64,000 nt of DNA from Spongospora subterranea f. sp. subterranea (taxonomy: Eukaryota; Endomyxa: Phytomyxea; Phytomyxea; Plasmodiophorida), in contig JAUGWO010000112.1 of assembly GCA_049724395.1 (NCBI GenBank), positions 124,001 to 188,000 on the forward strand, given 5' to 3'. The notes beneath the pieces were generated by a model that searched no databases, was not told the DNA's origin, and worked only from the letters and a program-made list of their open reading frames with translations. A program made the position numbers and the translations under genes. This document shows positions 32,295 to 44,193 of this stretch, piece after piece (position 1 is the first letter of the stretch; every line of letters starts with the position of its first letter).

Positions 32295-35200
32295 TTAGTG
32301 ATGCAGAGCTTGCTGAACCAGAGAAACGAGATCGGATGACAGGGTAGACAAATCAATTTCACTCGTGTGAGCCTTTACAATCATCTGGAGGCTCGGGGCC
32401 AACGACGCTTTTAATTCGGCGCTTATGCCGACATTACCAATGACGGTACCGAGAACCTGAACAGTCGGAAGGGCAACTGATGATGGAACTGACAACGACG
32501 CCCATAAAGATGTTAACGTTGGGTAAACAAATTTGCATTCGTCCATGTCGTTTTTCAAAGGACACATCATCAAAATTGTCTAAGAACCAATCGGTGCGAT
32601 GAGTCTTGAGACACATTGAAATGACAGCAAACAATACCTTGAACATAGCGTCAACATCGTAGGACAGACCAGCGTTTGATGGCCCTGTGATTAACTTGCA
32701 CAATGCGCTGCAAACGTTGTCGGCAGCCGCCAAGACATTGTTATCGTTACTGGTAACGTTACTTACCTACAGCAGTTGTATTCAATTAACCTGTTGTGCA
32801 AAAGTAGTGTACCAATAGTTACATGATGGCAGATATTAACAAGATGGTTCAAATATTGCATTGCCGTTGAGTTGTCGAGCTGGGCGATTGTGAAACAAGC
32901 ACCAGCGCAAAATGCAGCGTTCCGCCTGAGACGTGCGTGATCCGCAGCGACAGACTGCATGGCCAGAGGTAGAATGTGCCCCAATAGTGGCGCCACATCA
33001 GACTGAACAACAACAATTCAATAACCAGAATCTGGCGCAAGACGTAAGAACCGTGACCATGAGCGCCTCGACACATTCGCCAATAGCCCCCAGAAGAAGA
33101 GCTTGAGTAAGCTGATCACCGGACTGAAACCGGGACATGATAGTAGGAATGAGGTTGCTCAGCACCGGGAAAAATGCACTCCGGAAAGAGAGCGCCATGC
33201 CCCCAATCAAGTCGCACGTCGAATCCAAAACCTATAAAGAAGCAACAATAAGCGTGGACACAGACATGAAAAACTTGGACTAAAAACCAGTTCGTCAAAA
33301 TGATGACAGAAATTTGACAAAAACGCAAGAAACATTAATTCACGATAAGGCCAACTTCCGACAAAAAAAACGGATACGGATGTAAGAGTGAACAGGTTTT
33401 TACCGAATCCTTTTCGGTATCAGCGATGGGGTATTTATCAGCCTCAGTTTCGAGGCTAAGAACTTGTTTCACCATAGCCGCTAAATCCTCAAGATGTTCT
33501 TTGAAAACTGGAATACATTCCTATGAACAGCAATATGAGCAATGGGCAATCCGACACATACAGTTCAACTCTACCGTGCGATATTTCAAAACAATAGATA
33601 GTATAGCATCCATAGATGAAGCAACGACATCGCGCGATTCATCATCCGTAATGAGCGTAATCAAAATTGGCAATACACGGTCGACGTACGATTGAGATTC
33701 GGCCTACAAAATACGATAAGGAAAATACTTATGGCAACGTGATTGTTGAAAAATGACCGAGATATTATCTACTACTTGTGACGGCCATAGATTGCGCGAT
33801 TGCTGAACCATATCGTGAAGACCTTTCATGGCGACCAAACGGACATTCTCGTGGGGATACTCCGCTAGGAGCTCAAAGCATTCTATAATAGGCTCGTAGA
33901 ACTTGATCGCGTGAACACCAGTGCAGCGTGCGATTGAAGTTAGACAGTCAACAGCAGCAACTTTCTCGTCCAGAAATCCAGACAGGATCGAGCAGCGCAT
34001 GTTGCCTTCGCCATCCTCGCTGTCGTTATCGCAATCATCCGTACCGTTGGTTCCCTCTTCGGCGATCTCAACATCTTCAGCATCGTCTTCATCAGACGAC
34101 TCTGATCCGCCGCCAAACTCGGCGTTAAGGTCGGCCTTGGTAGAACGGAAATTCATTCCATCTTCCGAATCAATACTGTGCACAATCACATTAGCGACTT
34201 CCAAAACATCATTCGCGAATATGTGTCCAATTACATTTCCATTGCATGATGAACAATACTTTCGATGTAAGGAGCGAAGTCGGCTTGCAACAATTGACAA
34301 ACCTGTGACCAGAACTGAAAGGCGCCCTCGCGAAGAGCAGGATCGTTAACGCTTTGAAAGGTTTCCATAGATAACTGCATCAAAGGCATGCAGGGGCTGG
34401 TCTCACCCGTAGCCAACAACACAGCTCCTGCACACTGCATGGCGGCGGCTTTCAACGATGAGTGATTTTCATCCGCGCTGGACATCGCCGACTAACAGCG
34501 ATTGTTAAGACTTAGCAAAGGACGAAAATTAGAGAAATTACGTGGAGAAATGTAACAGTCTGTTCGAAAAAGGGTGTAAACGCGGTTTCAGCGTTTTTGG
34601 CGACAGCGGCAACCGCGTTGATAGACGCCTCCAGCACAGAGAGATCAGAAGAGTGTTGCTGCATGAGCTGGAAGAGGCGTTGCATTAAGACGGGAACGTA
34701 TTCGACACACGAGCCACTGAGAAAACTCATTAGATTGAACCAGTTGCAATACAATAAAACGAAGTAATGCCAATGAAATAAATTCAAGAAGTGCGGCAGA
34801 CACACCTGTCGAGTTCAGTGCAAAGCGCCTCAATCGCCAGACAAAGCTTGCGCTTGACCTTCAGTGTGGAAGCCGGATGCTGCATGCAGTTAACAATTGC
34901 CTCCATAACGTGTACATGATGTTGTGCCATGCTCTCAGTCAAATGGTCAGATAGCTGACCAATTGCCAAACAAGCAGCTTCACGAACAACTAAAGAACGG
35001 TAAGCCCAAAGAACGGCGAAATTCGACGTGAATGTACCCGGATCACTGTCCGAAAGTCCCTGAATAACGATAGAAAGAATCGACTGGAAATCGTTTTTCA
35101 TGGAGTTGGCGGCGCCCTCCACAGAGACCATCAACGCAAACAGGGCAGCGCGACGCGAGGCGGGCCCACCTGCCTGACACATCATGGCGCTGACAGCTGA

Positions 35201-36884
35201 CATAACGCGTGGGTAAACTACAGCGTCCGGAAGATTCAGAACACATTGATCCAAAATCTGAGCAAAAAAAATTGGAGGTCAGCGGTAATAGGAGTCAAAC
35301 GAAGGATCAGTTAACCTGGACCGCGAGGCCTCGGCAGTTGCCGGAGAATTCATCCTCATCCTCGTCGTCATCTTCGGGTTCACCTTCAGCATCTGGAGTG
35401 GAGTCGCAGCTCTCGAGCAAGATTGTCATTGACGCATTAATCAAATTATCAATCAAGACAGGCGACTCTAAAATTGCGGCCGCACGATGGTCAATCACAG
35501 AAGAAATCATGACCGCGCTGCGTTCACGAATATCCATCTCCACCTAAACAACAGCAACTCAGCAAAGACTCATACAGTTTTTACTGGTTTACGTTAGGGT
35601 TAGCAGCAATTGTCAAAATGCTGGAAAGAATCGGGGCCAGCTTGTCCTGACTAATTGCTTGCTGGTCATCGGCAAGCTCCTCGAGAACTTCTAACGCCAA
35701 GATAGCAACGTCGGATTCACCAGGAGCCAAGACGCAGGCACCGAGGGCACCCAGCATTGGCTCTAAAACGGACTGAAACCAGCCCATGGATGCGGGATCG
35801 TCAAGGAAACTTGTCATCGTGCTCAACGCTTTCAATGCCTCAACGCGAACGCTTAGGGCAGCGTCCTCCAGACCCTGGTGAAATATGACACGCAAAACCC
35901 CTAGATGAGCACGCATCGTTTTCCCTGTTTACATGATATTAAAAAACAGAAATGTAGGTCTTCCTAAGACTGATCAGTTAAATTAGAGATATCAACGATG
36001 TGGGAACACAAACAGGTCGCAAAAATAGCTTGAAATACATCGAACAAAGTGGAAAACTGAATAGTAACAAAGGGCAGAAAATGAAAAAGCAACTTTTGAA
36101 CGGACCTAATGTGCTGAGAAGAATGCGGAATACACGAATGGCCATCTCTCGTAACACCAAATCAGCATTTTTGCTCAGGGATTCCAAAAACATCAAGAGA
36201 TGCGGCCATCCTCCTGCAATCAAAGAGATTCATCAATGTCCACACAGCCATTGCCAAACAGCCTGCAATGCTGCGATTCAAACGACCTAACCTGAGGAGA
36301 GCGTATATTTCGCAACGACGGTGATGACGCCGGCAATAGCGTTTTTGACGGGACGTTCGCTATCGTTAACGAGACACTCAAGAAGCATATTCTGCGCCTG
36401 CTGCTTCTCGGTGACCGCAAGTCGAACCCAATGCTGGCCGATCTTCTTGCGAAGATAAACAGCGCTTAGCTGCCGGGCAACTGGGTTCTGGCTTGTTGCA
36501 AGGATGCATAGCAAGCTCGGTACGCACGATAATTTGCTCAGAACCTTCTTCAACTGAAGACATCATCGCTCAAAATGGCTGATATAACGACCTTAAAAGT
36601 GTTTCAACAAATGTCGTATGTAACAACTTTAAGACAGATACAGCACGGAGTCGTTTCGTTACACTAATATTCGGGTAACGCGATACGGCGCGAAGCACTG
36701 ACCGATGCTGTTACAACTGTCTGTAATGACACAGAACAATACGAGCTATATTTTCTACGTGCGTTGGCGTGGTTTGTAAGGTTACCTGCTGGGTAGCATT
36801 ACGCACGGCCTCCGTATCAGGGACGGTCAACTGTAACAGGAGCGCCTCGACCTGGGCCGGGCTGAGCGCAGTCTGAATGGTCAT
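32295..36884 (-). CDS. IPO4: importin-4 / Kap123-type karyopherin beta
   Basis: Nuclear import receptor built of HEAT repeats; the family carries ribosomal proteins and histones. The gene reads from the ATG at 36884 to the TAA at 32295 through about ten exons. Exon 1 (36884-36786) is 'MTIQTALSPAQVEALLLQLT' and continues with 'VPDTEAVRNATQQ'. Exon 2 (from 36553) holds the importin-beta N-terminal motif 'NPVARQLSAVYLRKKIGQHW'. Later exons carry HEAT blocks such as 'MIAGGWPHLLMFLESLSKNA', 'VVREAACLAIGQLSDHL' and 'FEPIIECFELLAEYPHENVR'-like helices. An acidic loop near 34000-34150 precedes 'FLDEKVAAVDCLTSIARCTG', matching human IPO4 'FFDEKEDTCAAVGEIS'. The C-terminus ends '...LVQQALHH'. Introns are mostly 45-60 nt, and intron 1 is about 230 nt. 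Confidence 0.9.
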
Positions 36885-37603
36885 TGCGTAATCGAGGCCT
36901 GTAGCTGAACGGGATTGGTCAAAAGCGAGATTAGAAGCTGACAAAATAACCGTGTGCTTGACCAAGTGCTAAATCGTGAAGATCAGATCGGTTGCAGTTA
37001 TGAGACATTCGCGTGGAGCCCGCCAGGCGGAAGGCGGCGGCCTGGGAAACTCCGTCCGGACTTTCATCAATTCGAATATCGGCCTTGAGTCACTAGGCAA
37101 GGTCACTCAATGGCGCGCATTTCCACACTAGTTTTTCGATCCTCCTCGGTTCTCCAAGCGTTGATAGGGTCGTCCGCTGGGATCTCCATCTTGATAAGGG
37201 GGCCGAGGTACCCGAGTGCGATGCAGCCTTGATGATAACTGAAATGATAGACTGCACTATTTCAAAAATGTTTTTTATAGGATGCCCGTAATTCATAAAA
37301 CTATCTCTGCAATAGGTCATTGCTTTCGTTTTAAATTTATTATTTGCGTCTAGACTATGGGCAATCGCTCGGGGCAACACAATTGCCTCAGGGATAAGGA
37401 ATTATTTTGTTTCGAGCCCTTCTGGCACCTTACTCTATGGATGTGAAAGCTTGCCGACACAGAATCTTCATTGATTTCACGTTAATTCGGCTAGTTGAGT
37501 TTAACTCAACAAGTTCGTGAATAAACATGTGTTAAATGTGAAGATTATTTGATTGCATTGGGATAATTTTCTCGGTTAATTGAGTTGTTCCTTTAAAAAC
37601 CCG
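36885..37603. other. intergenic stretch upstream of IPO4
   Basis: The minus strand at 36990-37380 has all three frames partly open and shows protein-like pieces ('IKMEIPADDPINAWRTEEDR', 'RIDESPDGVSQAAAFRLAG'). They could be exons of a small undetected gene, but no start, stop and splice chain could be set. A GC-rich patch at about 37010-37065 was considered as a structured RNA and not accepted. Confidence 0.3.
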
Positions 37604-40538
37604 CTATTGGTCAAGTACACCATCGATGGTGGGAAAATGGGTGAAAACATCTTCCAATAGATGGACACCATGACCGATATCGTCCACACCGCACATCTCC
37701 CGGATTGAATGCATTGCCAGCTGGGGACAGCCGATGTCAATCGTGCGCATTCCTACAAAACCTCTCAGTACCCATAACGGCAATTCATAAGGTAATCGTA
37801 ATCAATCTCAACATTGAAGCATCTAACTTTTCTCTATTGTGTGTTTGAGCGTTGGTTAAAAATAAAACGATGGATATTCATGTCGTCTTTTGAAGCAAGA
37901 TGTGAACAATTTCCAGTGATTTAAAAAAACTGTATCCGCAACTTCGTGAGAATTAAATGTTCACATTTTATAAACTCAACAACAACAGTGTTAGTCACTA
38001 ACCTGTTTTAGCAGCAAGAATAGGTCCAACGGTAGATCCACACCCTGTGTCGTTCCGCACGACAAAGTGCTGTAATGGGATCGATCGCTGCTTCGCAATC
38101 TGCTTCATTATAAACGACGTCTCGCTATTGGTCGCATACCTGACAACATGATGACTAAGACTTTATGCTAAACTGGATACGAAAATATATGGAATCCACA
38201 AATTGACATATTGGTACTTGCAGAATTCGCCCACCTTTGTTTAGCGTTGAATTTCAGTACAACACCGCCGTGAATAGCAGGCCTGTGCCTTGCCTCATGC
38301 TTATCGCTGTAATTTGGATGACCTATCCATGTTTAAATTTTGGTTAGAAGTAACTTGAAAGCACTTAATTAACGCAACAAAGGAAAACCGATAGATGACC
38401 TCAAACTTTCAATACCGAAGATTTGGTGAACGAGTACAGCGACAAAAACTACTACGTACATGCATGGGCCATGTCTGCAGACACTAGAAACGATTTGGCA
38501 ATTGCGGCCTCCATCTTAACGCCACGTGTCAGGCGATTGATTATGCTTGGCATCATGTTGGAGGCGGCACCCTGGGCAGATTCAGATCCAATCTCTTCAT
38601 GGTCGAACAAAGCCACAATTCGCATGTTCCTGATGCATAAGGATGAAGGCATCGAATTGCACGAAATTAAGAACCGTTACGTGTCGGCAGCCAACGTGGC
38701 CTCAGAGTTGATTAGACCCTGAACGCAGCAAGAACGACATGCCCAAATTATCGAGACGAGGCGAGAACACAAACCTGTTTTAGCATGTCAATCTCGCATA
38801 GTCAAAACGAACTGGTAAAGATCCCGAAAGTATGTAAGGAATGATGAAAACAGTCAACGACGAAACGAGCAGAGAACGAAGAACACCTTCGAGACACAAT
38901 AATGTGATGGGGTTGGAAAGCAAACGTCCATGGTCAGAGTCACAGTTTGTGCAAGCTCAGCCCGCTCCCTACCTTGTAGCTGGCTGAGATTGAAATTAAA
39001 ACACCAAATAAGCAAGCAATTACATTAACAAAATAGTCATGAACCCCTAAAATGTATGGCGTACTCTTCGAAGGCGCCTCCAAGACAGGGCGGTTGGCAG
39101 TCGTACAACGAAAGCTCAAAGTCCCGTATTTGGTCTGGGCGACAATCGAGCTCACGTGCTAGTAAATCCATCAGAACGGGGCTATGCTGCTGTTCGGACT
39201 GCTTTGATTGAAAATATAGAAAGGGGCAAACAATGAACAATCAACACAAACAGAAGCTAGACTTAGCCACCTTGATGCTGGGAGGGTTCGGCCTATAGAA
39301 TTCATGTCAAATTGACGGTCCCTGATTAGGAAGGTTTGGATGATTTACATCGGAACTACTTTTCACTGGACAATTCAATGCCGCTTTTGCCTAAGGAAAG
39401 CTAAAGCGAGAGATGGAATGTAGACTTATGCTGCTGATACCTCGCTGGCAATAATCGGAACCATGTTCGTCTCTGAAACGGAAAGTCAATAGCTGGGTTT
39501 ATTTTCGAAACCAAAGCTGGACTGGCATACAGCATCAAGCAAATACTAGTAATAAAGTTTAAAGTGGGCGATAACGAATAAAGCAGCAAATTCACGACTT
39601 CAACGACCAGCACTGGCTTTTCAAAAACGGTAATAAATAAAAGAAGTTAAAAAAAGGGGCGAAGATTGAACAATAAAGAAGAACGGAGGCGCACCATAAT
39701 TGGGTTTGAATCCTTCAGTATCGATATTGCGGTTGAGGTGGATGGCCAAATTAGGAATGGTGAGAATGGGGCGACCAATATTGACCAGGCGTTTATGAAA
39801 CTGGTCATTGATGTCATCGGCCACGATGACACGCCCCGCTAAGGACAGGTCGCGGTCGAACCAGGTATTCCATAAGCCCCCACCGTATGTTTCAACTCCA
39901 ACCTATCAGCGAGGACATATTAGCAACACAGTATAATGCATGAAAATTACAAACCTGAACAACACCGGTGGAACTGATGTTCGATATCGGTTTCACACGT
40001 AAAACAGGCCTGAAAAACAACACATTATTGGACAGCCGTTGATGTCTTGTGTTGAAGTGTCTGTTTTGAAAAGGTGTAAACAACGAAATTACCATGCTTC
40101 AACGACGATATAATTTATGGCCTTTTATAGGCGATCAGAACAGCACATGTCTGAGGAACCACAATCGACAAAAAAATCTGGCATGAAACAACATTGGGCA
40201 ATGATAAATATTACGAATCGGTATGTGCTGCTGCTATAGTCATGCCATTTCCTGGAACATATCGACCACCTATAGCGACAGCAAACACGGTTGTCTGGTT
40301 TCGGGTAAAGAAGAACTTGTCATTCGGTCCCAGATTAGTCCAATCGGCATCATTGCGTTCACTGATCTTCTTATATCCATTTGCCAGCAGTAATTTCGAC
40401 ACCGTATCGACTACCTGACCATCAGGACATGTTTCTGGACGCAATGCACTATCATTTACCTGTATGGAAAGGGGACGGTGAGGCCTGGACAAATTCGATG
40501 AGCTGTTTGGCGTAATTGGTAGGCTTTCCAGCTGACAT
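37604..40538 (-). CDS. DNPEP: aspartyl aminopeptidase (M18 family)
   Basis: Cytosolic or vacuolar zinc metallopeptidase that removes N-terminal Asp/Glu and forms a tetrahedral dodecamer. Landmarks in order on the minus strand: '[19 protein letters not shown]' (from ATG 40538), '[20 protein letters not shown]' followed by '[16 protein letters not shown]' with the first zinc His, '[14 protein letters not shown]'-like segment with 'IDTEGF' near 39720-39800, '[20 protein letters not shown]', '[17 protein letters not shown]' with the Glu pair, 'SADMAHA', and the end '[18 protein letters not shown]' with the final His ligand. All metal-binding motifs are present. Exon 1 to 2 uses a 49-nt GT-AG intron that restores the exact family spacing after SPSPFH. 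Eight or more exons. Confidence 0.92.
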
Positions 40539-41158
40539 TGTCGCTAAGATTGAAAATTAAATTGCGAGCGGTTCTACGGGGACACACGAGATGGGCTGCG
40601 AGGGCCACATCACCACATGACACCGTCCGATTGGTACACCACTATGTGACAGAGATTGGTTGATGGCAGGCGACAGAGGGGCTGATTAACAGGTTGTCCA
40701 TATGGAATGGAACAATCTATTCCTTGGTGTGCTCACAATCGTGGAGCGGATTAACAACGCTGCGAGACAAGAACTCTTAGACTGAAATGTTTATGCTTGC
40801 CTGCCTTTTGTAAGCTCTATTTTTTAGGGATATGAGAATAGCTTGATATCCACAACATGATTCTCTTTCGAGTCATCATATTGTTTACCAGCTAAACAGG
40901 ATAAAACTACTGCAGGACTAATTAAAAAAGTACATCTTGGTTCAAACTTCAATGATCATTGAGTGTAAATTCCTTTTTTCTCCCTAGGGAACCGAGTTTG
41001 AATATTGATACTGAGTAATCTCAGTATGTGTCAGTGTTTAGTGTTGGGTGACTTTCGTGCAAATTTGTAGACCGTTGACGTGAAATCGGATCAAGTTTAC
41101 GATAACATGAACCAAATTGACTTTGGTTTCGTACTGTAAAGTTGAGGGCGGGTGTTCG
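40539..41158. other. no supported gene
   Basis: Region between DNPEP and the 3' end of the RBR gene, AT-rich. No frame of interest. Confidence 0.5.
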
Positions 41159-42044
41159 TCAGTGACAATTCCCATGGCCCGATTCTATCGTGTTCAAACA
41201 CGAATAGCAAAAACTCTTGAGACATTTGGCGCATTGAACTGTATTGCAACCACCCTCTTTCTGGATCCAGATACCACAGCTTGGGCATTCTTTACAACCG
41301 TTTGCATTCTAAATGACAGAACAAGCTATTGATTGAACCATGCATCATAAAACTCGTTCAAATCGCTAAACCCTTTTACACCGATTTAACTCAATCTTAC
41401 CCACGGTAAAAAAATCGGTTGAACAATCCCCGGCCGAAATGGGAACAAAATCTGTTCGGAACAACAAAGGGAGGGGTTCACCTTCCAAACAACGCACAGT
41501 CGTTCATCATCATCAGAATCGCGTTGGTTGCTGTTTGTAGACGGAACATGCACGAACTTCTTGTGAACCTTGTCACGCAAAGCTTGAAGGTGGGAGTCGC
41601 CTTTACATAATTCAGATATAAAAGATTCGGGCATTAGCGAGCCGCAGACGCCTGGGCAATTGAAGGTGACGTAGTCAGACATGAACTTTGAGGTCACGTA
41701 TCTGAGGGCAAGATTTTCAACGTTCATCATTGATAGCCAATTCAACATTGTCTGAACAATAATCCGAATGATAATAGCGGTCGGCAAAAGAAAAACATCA
41801 CTGAGATGGAGCAAAAACGTTGATAATTTTGTTTAACCAGTTCGCATTTGTTGACAGCGTTAGGATTCGAAAGGCATAAATCGAAACAACGAATGAAAGT
41901 GAATGGATGGATGTTTTCAGTGCATGGAACGTACGCTTTTAGGCATGGACGACAATACAGGTTATAATTGCCACAACATTCACGGTTGATCAGTGCTGTC
42001 CCCGATTGAAAACTCAGGCAAATAGAGCAACGTCTAGCGACCAT
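41159..42044 (-). CDS. RBR-type E3 ubiquitin ligase (RING-IBR-RING)
   Basis: Transfers ubiquitin through a cysteine thioester in RING2. The ATG at 42044 opens RING1 ('CSICLSFQSGTALINRECCG' with 'NYNLYCRPCLKAYV'). A later exon gives 'YVTFNCPGVCGSLMPESFIS' with an acidic tail 'RDSDDDERLCVV'. The last exon, after a CATTTAG acceptor near 41323, reads 'ECPSCGIWIQKEGGCNTVQC' and 'AKCLKSFCYSCL', stopping at 41159. That is RING2, with the catalytic Cys in GGCN. The protein is short, with no visible substrate-binding extension. Introns are about 50-100 nt. Subfamily not assigned. Confidence 0.75.
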
Positions 42045-42390
42045 TGTCTACACTTTTATCCACCAATATATCAAATAAGGACTAAATCAGAGTTTGTTTG
42101 ATGAATTGGAAATTAAGAGGTGCGGATCAGCTAACCGGCCGGATTCGTGAACGCTGGTTTTGGCCGAAAAAAATTCATGACAGTTACCAACAGTGCAGTC
42201 AACTAAGCAGTCAACTAGCCAAGCCTTTTTTTAGAGTCAATAATTTCCACTCTAAACAGAGAAGCGACAAACATTTTTGCCGCGAAAGTAGACACGCCAA
42301 GTTCTGAAAAAAATCAGAACAAACCGAGGCATGAGGGCGGGAAATGGAAGAGCAACTAGAAAATTGCTGCGAGAATTTTATATATGAAAA
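42045..42390. other. no supported gene
   Basis: Spacer between the RBR gene start and the 3' end of the thioredoxin gene. A 69-codon plus-strand frame (42098-42307) is unconvincing. Confidence 0.5.
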
Positions 42391-42897
42391 TCATTTGCGT
42401 GCGTCAATGGCGTCTTCAAGAGTCTGCTGGTCAGCACCAACGACCAGATCGACAACGGCCCCGTCCTTGATCAGTTGGAAAGATGGCACAGCTATGGGGA
42501 AAGGCAGTTAATGTAAAATCAGCGAAAATATAAAATCAATACAGCTTATAGATGCCTCTGCAGCGTGTTCAGATGCATTCTCGATGTTGATTTTGATGAA
42601 ATCGGCATCGGCATCGTATTTGTTGGAAAGAGCTTCGTATGTAGGCTCGAACCTTTTGCACGGGCCGCACCAATCTGCATAGTAATCTCTGTGGACAACG
42701 GAATCAATCATTTAATAAAGTGATTGAAGAAAATGGAACGGGAACAAAAATGCAAAGGTGAAAATTTTAGCCTACACGACTAGGAGACGTCCTTTCGGAG
42801 CTGATTTTATCAGTTTGTCCAACGCTTTGTCATCAGATGCGATAACAACGGAAAACAAACGACGACCCGCAGCCCGCAACAAGAAACCTGAACCCAT
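42391..42897 (-). CDS. TXN2: mitochondrial thioredoxin
   Basis: Disulfide reductase. Three exons, 42897-42776, 42688-42543 and 42491-42391, join in frame to give 122 aa. The N-terminus 'MGSGFLLRAAGRRLFSVV' is a typical mitochondrial presequence (Arg-rich, no acids). The active site 'DYYADWCGPCKRFEPTYEAL' has the canonical WCGPC. The cis-proline is in 'VPSFQLIKDG', and the protein ends 'TLEDAIDARK'. Introns are GT-AG of 87 and 51 nt. It is divergent from the MIA40 gene across 469 bp. Confidence 0.92.
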
Positions 42898-43366
42898 TAT
42901 ATTCACACTGTGGCGTTGGTTTTGTCAATAATTAGCCGCCCCTAGATTGCGTAGTGTAGAGATTGATCATCTGGCCGCATTGGGAGAGGTGAAAACAAGG
43001 TTCCTTCCCCCTTATCCAATGTCGCATTATGGCGAATGGTTCAATTGCATCACAGCCAATCCAGTACTACTGCTGTTGTCGGAAAATGAATTACTCCTAA
43101 CAACATTGATATCATGTACAAGGAAAATGGGGAATCATTATAATTGGTGAATTGATTGAGATCGTTTATTTTTAGTGATACAGGAAACACAGCAACCGAT
43201 GACCATGATAATTGCCGCTATTCCCCCTACGATTGTCGATAGTCGATAGTCATTTACCGCAATTTTTCACATTCTCAGAGATTTGTACGATAATATTCCG
43301 TGCGCAGTTTAAACACCGGCGATTAAATTCTTGATTCAGAGATCTGTTTGACAGTTCAAACTCGCA
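42898..43366. promoter_or_regulatory. divergent intergenic region, thioredoxin / MIA40
   Basis: The 469-bp gap between two ATGs facing away from each other must contain both 5' regions. A 67-codon frame inside it (42947-43150) has no ATG at its start and is not taken as a gene. No specific binding site is claimed. Confidence 0.4.
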
Positions 43367-43879
43367 ATGTCTAGATCGTGGGTTCGACAACTGTCCACTG
43401 CATTGAACTCGCGATTTGCTCAGAGAACTAGGAAGACATGGGCTGTTCCCAACATTGCTAACACAAGAAGGGGATTCACTTCATTCTCTGCTGGACTTGG
43501 GTTTATTTCAGGTGCCACTTTTACATTAGCGACTGTTCAGGTACCAGGGGAATCCAGTAATGTAGAACCATCCATAACCGATAACATATCTGAAGAAGAT
43601 ACCAAAAAAATGCTGGATATGATGATTGAGGATTCAAAATGTCCTGAATGTGCTAGGGCCGCATTGAAAGGTCCCTGCGGAATGGCGCTGATGATGTTGT
43701 TAATGTGCTACAGCAAAGGCGAAGACAAGGACAACCTGGAACGGTGCGCGCTGACGTTCGGTCCAGATCTTACTCAGTGTATGGAGGCCCATCGCGATTA
43801 TTATGGCGATCCTGAAGCTAAAGTTGACACCGGTGACCGATCTTCTGAATCAGAGGAAGTAATAAATCAAAGAAATTGA
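43367..43879 (+). CDS. MIA40: Mia40/CHCHD4 intermembrane-space oxidoreductase, CPEC variant
   Basis: Imports and oxidises cysteine-motif proteins in the mitochondrial intermembrane space. Single exon, 170 aa. Residues 1-35 are a basic presequence. Residues about 36-56 ('GFTSFSAGLGFISGATFTLA') look like the membrane anchor found in fungal Mia40 and absent from animal CHCHD4. The core reads 'KCPECARAALKGPCGMALMM', then 'LLMCYSKGEDKDNLERCALT' and 'FGPDLTQCMEAHRDYYGD'. The spacing from the second active-site Cys to 'GPCG' equals that of human Mia40, but the redox CPC is replaced by CPEC, and the second helix pair is Cx10C instead of Cx9C. The tail is acidic and short. Confidence 0.85.
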   Translation: MSRSWVRQLSTALNSRFAQRTRKTWAVPNIANTRRGFTSFSAGLGFISGATFTLATVQVPGESSNVEPSITDNISEEDTKKMLDMMIEDSKCPECARAALKGPCGMALMMLLMCYSKGEDKDNLERCALTFGPDLTQCMEAHRDYYGDPEAKVDTGDRSSESEEVINQRN

Positions 43880-43881
43880 CC

Positions 43882-44055
43882 ATGGACCAAGGCGTAGCTT
43901 CGAGTAAAGAGTTCGAAACCCAGCCCAACTGGGATTTTTACCAAAAACTTGTTCCCAGACACAAAAAATGGGCCCAACAAGGCAATGTCATGACAACAAT
44001 CCTTTTCGTCACACATTTCTTGAAATCTATAGCGAAATACGGTATTATGGAATAA
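43882..44055 (+). CDS. 57-aa small protein directly after MIA40
   Basis: The ATG at 43882 lies two bases after the MIA40 stop, in another frame. The 57-aa product starts 'MDQGVASSKEFETQPNWDFY', continues 'QKLVPRHKKWAQQGNVMTTI' and ends 'LFVTHFLKSIAKYGIME'. The middle is hydrophobic and could be one membrane segment. The sequence looks like real protein rather than chance. It may be a second cistron on the MIA40 mRNA, a separate small gene whose promoter lies in MIA40, or an exon. Family not recognised. Confidence 0.4.
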   Translation: MDQGVASSKEFETQPNWDFYQKLVPRHKKWAQQGNVMTTILFVTHFLKSIAKYGIME

Positions 44056-44193
44056 GATATTTGGTGATGAGGGTCAGGGAGGCCGATATTGTAGTGTACT
44101 TACAGCCTACGACCATAACCGTATGTCCTAAATACCCGTTAGTACCGCAGCGGTCAATCATGATATGATCGCGGCACTGCAGGTGGTAGGGTG

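Noticed and set aside
37005-37070. Structured RNA (RNase P-like 'gatgaaagtccggac' patch)
   Set aside because: Only a short local resemblance to the bacterial-type CR-I region; no matching partner regions, and the minus strand is equally readable as protein.
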